A stretch of DNA of 13,730 nt from Mycocentrospora acerina (taxonomy: Eukaryota; Ascomycota; Dothideomycetes; Pleosporales), in assembly GCA_022701365.1 (NCBI GenBank), contig JAKUHH010000065.1:1-13730 (forward strand), in the 5' to 3' direction. A program made the position numbers and the translations under genes. How positions within the stretch are numbered: the stretch's first letter is position 1; the number at the start of each line of letters is the position of its first letter. This document shows positions 8,201 through 13,730 of the stretch, piece after piece. The notes under the pieces were generated by a model, which saw only the letters and a list, made by a program, of their open reading frames with translations, was not told the origin of the DNA and did no database searches.

Positions 8201-9560
8201 TAATAATAATAAAAGAAAAAAATTAAGGTTTTTTTAAATACTATAACTAGTAGCAAACTTATAGATACTAAATAGAGAGAATAAGGCAGGTGCTATACTA
8301 AAATTTTAAAACACAGTACTCTAGGCTTACCTAGTAAAATAACTAATAGAGATCTAAAATAATAAAGATATAATATAATAATTGTAGGACAACACTATAG
8401 CATTAGATAAGCAATACTAGAGCGCAAGAAACGCAGTAACTATAAGGCAGAGGAAGTTTCTACTTAACTTTAATATTAAAGCCTTTTTAGCAGAATATTT
8501 AATAGATAACTAAGGGCTATTATATTACTAAGGATAGAAATAGGTACTTAAATTAGATAAATTATGCACTAAGCTTATAGAAGATAATTATAACTTACTA
8601 GTAGTAGAGCACCTAAGATAAGAAAATATATATGCTATTTTAGCTAGAACATTATTTTAGCTAGGAATATTAAATAGTATTAAAAGATTTATCTGTAACT
8701 GTAATATTTATAAGAAAACTAAGCTATAGCAGGAACTAAAAAAAAGATTACTTAAACTACTACTTTTGCTAAACTATATATAAAAAGAACTATTAATTAA
8801 CTTTATAGTAGACTTACTAATAAGTAATAGTAAAAGGCACTTAATAGTAGTAATAGACAAGCTAAGTAAGAGTGTAGTCCTAATTCTCCTAGCTAATATA
8901 GAAACTAAAATAATAGTAGAAGCCTTTATTAAGAGAAATGTAGTGTACTACTAGCTACTAGATATAATAGTATTAAACTATAGTAAATAGATTATTAGTT
9001 AATTAAATAATAGTATACTTAAGACTAGAAATTAACAAGTAACTATTAATAGCACACTCCCTATAGACTAATAGTTTAACAGAATAAATAAATAGTATAG
9101 TAGAAACCTACTTATAAGCCTTTATTAAGATAGGTATAGTTAGATTAGGCACTAAAGTGCCTTATAGTATAAATAGCTATAAATAAGCAAAATGCTATAT
9201 TAATAAGAGTAAGCTTATTTTTCTCTTAACACAGATATAATATAAATGCTATATAAGAAAGCTTAGATAATATAGTAGAAGAAAAATACTACTACTTAGT
9301 TAATATAAAAAAAACTACTAAATCTATAATTTAGAATTTTAAAGAAATATTTAACTATATCTAAGCTAAAATAGTAGAAGTATTATAAGAATAAGAATTT
9401 TAATTAAATAAGCACTAATAAGAAGCACTAGTACTAAAGATAAGAGATAAGGTATAGCTATAATACAAAGAATATTTCTCTAACAGCAGATAAAGTAAGA
9501 AGCTTAATTAAAAAAATGTCAAGTTTTCTATAATTAAAGTACTTTTACTATTTATAGCTA
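8201..9560 (+). pseudogene. Chromovirus integrase, broken
   Basis: The HHCC finger remnant is in the RT frame: VVEHLR (about 8598-8615) and FICNCNIYKKTKL (8688-8726), with one Cys changed to Tyr. The core follows: ELLINFIVDLL (8787-8819), where the first catalytic Asp of SIDFI is Asn (AAC 8799-8801); HLIVVIDKLSKSVVLI (8838-8885); and IIVLNYSK (8964-8987), where the second catalytic Asp of IVSDRG is Asn (AAC 8976-8978). The frame changes near 9050; TNSLTE*INSIVETYL (9067-9117) then carries the catalytic Glu intact (GAA 9082-9084). Another change before 9176 leads to the C-terminal part (NAILIRVSLFFS, YNINAI*ESLDNIVEE, LKIRDKV*L). All expected domains are present but catalysis is destroyed. Confidence 0.85.
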
Positions 9561-9892
9561 AAATAGACACCTTGCCTAGAATACACTTAGTCTTCTATAT
9601 AGATTAGCTCTAACTAGCTGCTATAGACCTATTACCTAAGTAAGTCTTAGATAACCTTTAACTAAATACTATTATATTAGAAAAAGATAGAGAAATATAT
9701 AAAAAGTAGTCTGTAGAAGAAATTTTAAAAGAAAAAGAAATAAGAAAAAAGTTTTAGACTATAATACTTCATTAAATAAGTAAAATATATAATAATAACT
9801 CATGAACCTGCTAGAACTTTACAGGATAATAATGTACTAGACTAATAAGAAGAATCTATAAAAGGAAAAAGAAATAGCTAAGGCACTTTACT
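9561..9892 (+). pseudogene. Chromovirus chromodomain, broken
   Basis: After the integrase C-terminus DTLPRIHLVFYID (9566-9604, matching PPRIHPVFHVD) comes a chromodomain. Its first strand reads REIYKK*SVEEILKEKEIRKK (about 9689-9748). After a frame change in the A-rich run near 9740-9765, it reads YFIK*VKY (9765-9788) and THEPARTLQDNNVLD (about 9798-9842), corresponding to the YLVKWKGY and WEPAxxL segments. Chromodomains of this clade bind histone H3 methyl-lysine and guide integration to heterochromatin. Trp of the KW pair is a stop codon. This domain is what assigns the element to chromoviruses. Confidence 0.8.
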
Positions 9893-9898
9893 ACTAAG

Positions 9899-9968
9899 TG
9901 TAACGACGCAGGTTATAAGAGAGTGATCTAAATAGGGTCTGAAGTGTCTACTACTAGGTATATAGGAG
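9899..9968 (+). mobile_element. First 70 bp of the chromovirus 3' LTR, cut by the LINE
   Basis: TGTAACGACGCAGG starts at 9899, a few bases after the chromodomain pseudogene. It matches the minus-strand segment 834-765 over 70 bases. The match stops abruptly after ATATAGGAG at 9968; the next base begins the forward LINE 5' UTR. This gives the insertion point of the LINE inside the U3 part of the LTR. Confidence 0.7.
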
Positions 9969-10048
9969 AAAAAACACCAACTTTGCCTTTTTCAGCGCGT
10001 CTGTTCTGACGCCTGCGGCATCAATATTTCATCAGATACCATCTCAAC

Positions 10049-10231
10049 ACACATCAGACAGTCTCTCCTCCAATTTCTAGAGCCCTAGGGCCTAGGGTGG
10101 TGGTGTGCAGCTAGGTTGCAATCCTGCAATTTTGCAACGTTGATTTTTCAACGTTCAACGCTTGGACCATGACTACACCAGAACGTCAAGAGGCTAGAAA
10201 TAGCCCTCCTGCTAACACTAGAAATAGACCC
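10049..10231. repeat. 183-bp duplicated segment, left copy
   Basis: Bases 10049-10231 equal 10233-10415 with one mismatch (T at 10219, A at 10403). The two copies are separated by a single N at 10232. The left copy ends exactly at the N and the right copy starts exactly after it, the pattern of two contig ends that overlap but were not merged. Confidence 0.95.
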
Positions 10232-10232
10232 N
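10232..10232. other. Assembly gap (N) between overlapping contig ends
   Basis: A single N lies between two near-identical 183-bp sequences. It should be treated as a scaffold join, not as a real base. Confidence 0.9.
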
Positions 10233-10415
10233 ACACATCAGACAGTCTCTCCTCCAATTTCTAGAGCCCTAGGGCCTAGGGTGGTGGTGTGCAGCTAGGT
10301 TGCAATCCTGCAATTTTGCAACGTTGATTTTTCAACGTTCAACGCTTGGACCATGACTACACCAGAACGTCAAGAGGCTAGAAATAGCCCTCCTGCTAAC
10401 ACAAGAAATAGACCC
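10233..10415. repeat. 183-bp duplicated segment, right copy
   Basis: This is the partner of 10049-10231. It carries the second copy of the LINE start codon (ATG 10353-10355) that leads into the continuous ORF1 frame. The first TAA of ORF1 (10416) falls one base after the duplicated block. Confidence 0.95.
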
Positions 10416-11894
10416 TAACCACCTGATTTTCAATTTCCTAGAACTAGTGCTAGTGCTAGTGCTAGTGCTAGTCCTAGCCCTAGCCTTAGGCCTAGTACTA
10501 GAACAGTTAACCCTTATTCTATACTCTACTCAGATGAGGAGGAGATAGGAGAGAGTGAAGATGAGCTAGCTTCTAACATTAATGTAGAACAAGAGCCTAG
10601 AGCTTTAAAAAAACAAACAACAGAGCAACGCTTACTAAAAAAGACAGTTTAGAAAAGGCTATCTATCCAGATAAGCACTGCTGAGCAGAAAGAGAGGTAG
10701 GAATACCTAATTAAACAAGGTATTAAAGCGTTTTAAGATGCACTATTGCTTAGTGCAGACAATAACACTAGAGTAGCTACTAAAGAATTACTAGCTTAAG
10801 CAGAAGTAGTAGTAGAAGGTAGGCTTATCTGCAACTACGCTGCTACTTAGGAGCTAGTAAGAGATATTAAAGCTATTTAAATTTAACTGCAACAATAACA
10901 TAAAAACACTACAAACTAATACTAAAAAAACACAGAAAATACAGGAAATAATAACAAAAATAACACAAAATTATAGGCTTAAGTAGCAGGCCTAGCAGAC
11001 TCTGCTTTTGCTATTAATAGAAATACTTAAAATACTTAAAACACTTAAAAAATAAAGAAACAACACTTGCAAACTACTCTAGAACAGCAGAAGTAAAAAG
11101 AGCTAATTTTGCTTACAAACTAAGATTTTTAATGTAGCTTAAATGTACTACAGCAGAGAGATGCTATAAACACTGCTCTAGCTGCTATTATAAATAAAGC
11201 TCTTGTAGTAGCTAGAATTAGCTATACTACTAACAACAACATTGTTATTATAACAACAGACGCCTACAACGCTAATTTCTTACTTAAAAACTAGAACAGC
11301 TAGATTTCTAGTATCCTATTTTAATACTAAAAAATCTAAAAATCAGAAAGCTAGATCTAAGTAGTAGATTACTATGTCTTTGCACATAATAAGTTTTTAC
11401 TAAACCTTGCTCTTCTAAAAATAGAAATAGAAATATTTAATAATGTTACTATAGAAGGCAACCCTAGGTGGCTAATGCCTAGAGAAAAACTAGAAAAGCT
11501 AAATAGTACTACTCCTAATAAGAGATATGCTTCTATTGTCTTTGCAGTAAAAAATTAACAAGAGTGCAACGCACTGCTTGCTAGAAAATCACTAACTATT
11601 GCAGGAGAGAGAGCCTCTCTAGTAGCTTACAAGATACCTAGCATAGCAAAGCTCTGCTCTAGTTGCTATAAACAAGGGTATACTAAAGATAGCTGCAAAA
11701 AAATAGGCTGCAAATACTGCAACTTAGAGCACTACATAAAAGATTATGCAAGCTGCAAAGATTGCAGTATAATAGGTAGTCTATGCTAACACTAATCTCC
11801 TACCTGCAGAAACTGTAAAGGAGAGCATGTAGCAATAAGCTATAAGTATAGCTATAGGCTATATAAAAACACACAAAATACAGAAATATTATGA
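10353..11894 (+). pseudogene. LINE ORF1 (gag-like, zinc knuckles), broken
   Basis: From ATG 10353 one frame of 513 codons runs to TGA 11892-11894 without an indel, but with about thirty in-frame TAA/TAG. It starts MTTPERQEARNSPPANT, then has a Ser/Ala/Pro low-complexity stretch (10441-10490) and an acidic segment (SDEEEIGESEDELA). The middle part carries an Asn/Gln-rich stretch and VDYYVFAHNKFLLNLALL (about 11367-11420), then NPRWLMPREKLEKL. Near the end, a Cys/His cluster (11655-11860) reads CSSCYKQGYTKDSC, CKYCNLEHYIKDYASC and CRNCKGEHVA, the CCHC knuckles of Tad/I-type ORF1 proteins, with one terminal Cys changed to Tyr. The protein would bind LINE RNA. Stops fall at Gln (CAA/CAG) and Trp (TGG) positions. 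ATG 10169 is the assembly-duplicate start. Confidence 0.85.
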
Positions 11895-11977
11895 ATAAAC
11901 ACTGCTAATAATGTTAGTGCTAGAAATAGCAATAGCAATAGCAACAATACTACTACTCCTCTAGTTACTATACTATA

Positions 11978-13150
11978 AGTACACAAAAAAATGCTTATTC
12001 TAGCACAGATATTTTAGATACTCCTATATCTAAAAGAAAAGGAGAAATTGTGTTTCTACAACATAATATAGGAAAAAGACAAGAAACTTAACAATCTCTC
12101 TTAGAAATAGCATTTGCTAGAAAAGCAGACTTAATTCTAGTGCAAGAACCTAGCATGTAGCTAGATAGACAGGAAAAGTGGTTCTTACTACAACACTCTG
12201 CCTATACTCTAGTTTTACTAGAAACTACTAAAAGGCCTAAGACTGCTATCTATATCTATACTAAAACTAGCCTAATGTATAGCTTAAGGCTAAATATAAG
12301 TAAAGATGCAGACTTAACAGTCTTAGAAATAACAGGATTAGCAGAGAATTTTCTTCTGCTTAACCTTTATAATAAAAAAGAATTAGCAGCAGACTCTAAA
12401 ACACAGACTAATAGTTAAAAGACTGTGCAAAGGCTGCTTTTAAGCCTAGATTTAAAACAACCTTTTTTACTAGCAGGCGATTTTAATAGCTACTACGCGT
12501 AGTAGAATACTGCTATATAAAATCTAAATCTAGAGGCTAAGCAGCTAGTAGAGTAGTTAGAGAAGCATAATTGCTAGCTGCTAAATACTAACTAGGAGCA
12601 AACGTTCTATAAGTCTAACCTTAGAGCAAAGTTAGTTATTAACCTAGCTTTTAGTGCAGGCTTTAGAAATAGCCCCTAAGAAAATTAGCAGAAGGGCAAG
12701 GATACTAGATCTAACTACATACTAATTAGCTACTCTGCTATTTCTACACAAGTAATATACTTAAATCCTATTTTAGACCTACCTTATGCTTTAGAAAAGG
12801 CAGACTAGGAAATCTTTAACATAGAGCTTGCTCTAGGATTTACTACAAATAAAATTTAACAAAAGCTTCTAGAGATAGAGGCTTTAACAAAACAACAACA
12901 GCTAGAGGACCTAGAAATATTAGCTAGCCTAACTAGAAAAATTAATAGTATAGCAGAGCTATTTACTTTAACTATTTAAGCAGCAGCTAATAAATCTATA
13001 CTTAAGCTAAAGCTAAGCGTAAGGTTAAAGCCTTAGTAGAGCAAAGAGCTAGCAAATTAGAGGAAACTTTATAGCAAAGCCTTGCAACACTACCTCTTAC
13101 GCCTTAGCTTAAAAAATAAAATAAAAGCAAATAGGCTACACAATAGCTAT
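11978..13150 (+). pseudogene. LINE ORF2 endonuclease domain, broken
   Basis: The frame is shifted relative to ORF1. It reads GEIVFLQHNIGKRQETLQSL from about 12041 (the N-terminal QHNI strand), ADLILVQEPSM* (12128-12163, catalytic Glu of QEP intact), LLAGDFNSYYA** (12467-12505, GDFN motif intact, HHxxW lost to stops) and LNTN*EQTFYKSNLRAKLVINLAF (about 12581-12652, TNxGTxT...IDLxF with Asp changed to Asn). This is the AP-endonuclease-like (exonuclease-endonuclease-phosphatase) domain that nicks the target DNA. A linker follows with KP**SKELAN*RKLY (13028-13070), the PWW segment with both Trp changed to TAG. The start codon of ORF2 could not be fixed; the ORF2 frame is first readable from about 11978. 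Confidence 0.85.
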
Positions 13151-13578
13151 TAAAAAACATAAAAAAAGCAAAAACAGAGCATTAGAATCTATTTCTAAAA
13201 AAAGCACAAGGAAAAGATATTTTTAAAGCTTTTAATTACACAAAAGAGAGAACAGTTAGAACAGTCCCTCCTCTGCAATATACTGCAATAAGAGGAGAGA
13301 CTCTAGTTGCAAAGGAGTTTAAGGAATAGTATACTGCTTTTAGTACTACACTATTTTCTAGTCTACCTAGCTCTACAGTTTCTCTAGACTAGACTAACTA
13401 TAAGCAAAACAAAGCCTAGGCCTAGCCTAAGAAACTAGAAAAAATAGAGGTGTATAATGCTATATTTTCTAGCTCTTAGAAAAAGGCTCCTAGCACAGAC
13501 AAACTATCTTTTGCAATTATCTAAAAAGCATATTAAAAACAAACTCTAGAATTTGTGTTACTATACTAAATTCTATTT
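13151..13578 (+). pseudogene. LINE ORF2 N-terminal reverse transcriptase region, broken and partial
   Basis: Reading continues in a new frame after an indel in the A-rich run at about 13151-13157. It reads IKKAKTEH*NLFLKKAQGKD (from 13159), TVRTVPPLQYTAIRGETLVAKEF (from about 13256), VYNAIFSSS*KKAPSTDKLSFAII (from about 13450). The KKAPSTDKL segment (13480-13506) matches the KAPGPDxI motif that opens the RT domain in Tad-clade LINEs. The contig ends at the N (13579). The same region of the minus-strand LINE (3901-4073) lies across the window and gives an independent copy for comparison. Confidence 0.85.
13285..13435. repeat. 151-bp segment repeated after the second N
   Basis: Bases 13285-13435 are identical to 13580-13730. 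The second copy starts directly after the N at 13579 and is cut by the window end, so the overlap is probably longer: 13285-13578 would be 294 bp. Confidence 0.95.
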
Positions 13579-13579
13579 N
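13579..13579. other. Assembly gap (N) between overlapping contig ends
   Basis: A single N lies between the end of one LINE sequence and a restart 295 bases upstream in the same sequence, as at 10232. It is most simply an unmerged contig overlap. Confidence 0.85.
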
Positions 13580-13730
13580 GCAATAAGAGGAGAGACTCTA
13601 GTTGCAAAGGAGTTTAAGGAATAGTATACTGCTTTTAGTACTACACTATTTTCTAGTCTACCTAGCTCTACAGTTTCTCTAGACTAGACTAACTATAAGC
13701 AAAACAAAGCCTAGGCCTAGCCTAAGAAAC
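13580..13730 (+). repeat. Repeated LINE RT segment (start of next contig)
   Basis: This is an exact copy of 13285-13435, part of the LINE ORF2 pre-RT region. It gives no new coding information and should not be counted as a separate gene fragment. Confidence 0.95.

Larger units (their letters stand above)
4381..9968 (+). mobile_element. Ty3/gypsy chromovirus, heavily RIP-mutated
   Basis: Domains appear in the order gag, protease, reverse transcriptase, RNase H, integrase, chromodomain, then the first 70 bases of a 3' LTR, the order of Ty3/gypsy elements of the chromovirus clade. Despite extreme AT content, long stretches stay readable in one frame if TAA/TAG are taken as Gln or Trp. The element is interrupted by two smaller, less-mutated insertions (6120-6433 and 6596-6790). 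Its 3' LTR is cut at 9968 by the forward LINE. Its 5' LTR is not recognised. It has no intact reading frame. Confidence 0.9.
9969..10352 (+). promoter_or_regulatory. LINE 5' UTR (partly duplicated by assembly)
   Basis: The region is GC-richer than anything else in the window and keeps CpG sites. LINEs of this kind carry an internal promoter here, though I see no decisive promoter motif. It contains CCCTAG-GGC-CTAGGG (10083-10097) and a perfect hairpin AACGTTGA-TTTT-TCAACGTT (10136-10155), 13 bases before ATG 10169-10171. Both are repeated at +184 in the second copy. If the overlap is collapsed, the real 5' UTR is about 200 bases. Confidence 0.6.
9969..13730 (+). mobile_element. Tad1-like LINE, 5' half, RIP-mutated, runs off the window
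   Basis: From its apparent 5' end at 9969 this element shows a 5' UTR, ORF1 with zinc knuckles, and ORF2 with an endonuclease domain and the first part of the RT. It belongs to the same family as the minus-strand copy at 880-4073. The true length is overstated in this window, because two contig-overlap duplications (10233-10415 and 13580-13730) are included. RIP damage is clear but milder than in the chromovirus: many CA, TG and CAA/CAG codons survive. Confidence 0.9.

Noticed and set aside
10049..10415. Tandem promoter-like monomers in the LINE 5' UTR.
   Set aside because: The copies abut an N exactly and are 182/183 identical, which is the signature of an unmerged contig overlap.
4381..13578. 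In-frame TAA/TAG read as Gln might suggest an alternative genetic code (ciliate-like).
   Set aside because: Stops also replace Trp, catalytic Asp residues became Asn, frames carry indels, and CpA/TpG is depleted. RIP decay explains all of this.

Overview
The window looks like repeat-rich, gene-free chromatin from a filamentous ascomycete (Pezizomycotina). It is a nest of transposons heavily damaged by repeat-induced point mutation (RIP). The sequence is strongly biased to TpA, with CTAG, TAA and TAG everywhere and CpA/TpG largely missing from the worst stretches. Every long reading frame is cut by TAA/TAG at positions where the protein family carries Gln or Trp. The element types, a Tad1-like LINE and a chromodomain Ty3/gypsy element, are typical of fungi. 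I cannot name the species.

Layout, left to right. (1) 1-879: a degenerate trinucleotide tract, AT-rich sequence with no recognisable gene, and a minus-strand LTR-like segment whose first 70 bases (765-834) match the start of the 3' LTR at 9899-9968. (2) 880-4073: a 5'-truncated Tad1-like LINE on the minus strand. It keeps reverse transcriptase, RNase H, the ORF2 C-terminus, a GC-richer 68-bp tandem repeat and a poly-A tail. (3) 4074-9968: a plus-strand Ty3/gypsy chromovirus with gag, protease, RT, RNase H, integrase, chromodomain and the first 70 bases of the 3' LTR. Two less-mutated islands sit inside it: a 314-bp element (6120-6433) and a 195-bp solo-LTR-like element (6596-6790), both with apparent target-site duplications. 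(4) 9969-13730: a plus-strand LINE of the same family as the minus-strand one. It shows the 5' UTR, ORF1 with zinc knuckles, the ORF2 endonuclease and the start of the RT, and runs off the window.

The two LINE copies are complementary: the forward copy shows the 5' half and the reverse copy the 3' half, overlapping by about 170 bp at roughly 90% identity. Together they outline one complete element. The chromovirus is the most mutated layer, the forward LINE is milder, and the two short islands look almost unmutated, as expected for inserts below the RIP length threshold.

Both N characters (10232 and 13579) sit between sequences that are duplicated on either side. They look like unmerged contig overlaps, so these duplications should not be read as biology. 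I found no intact protein-coding gene, no RNA gene, no CRISPR and no evidence of a novel functional system. The value of the window lies in the transposon stratigraphy and the RIP record.
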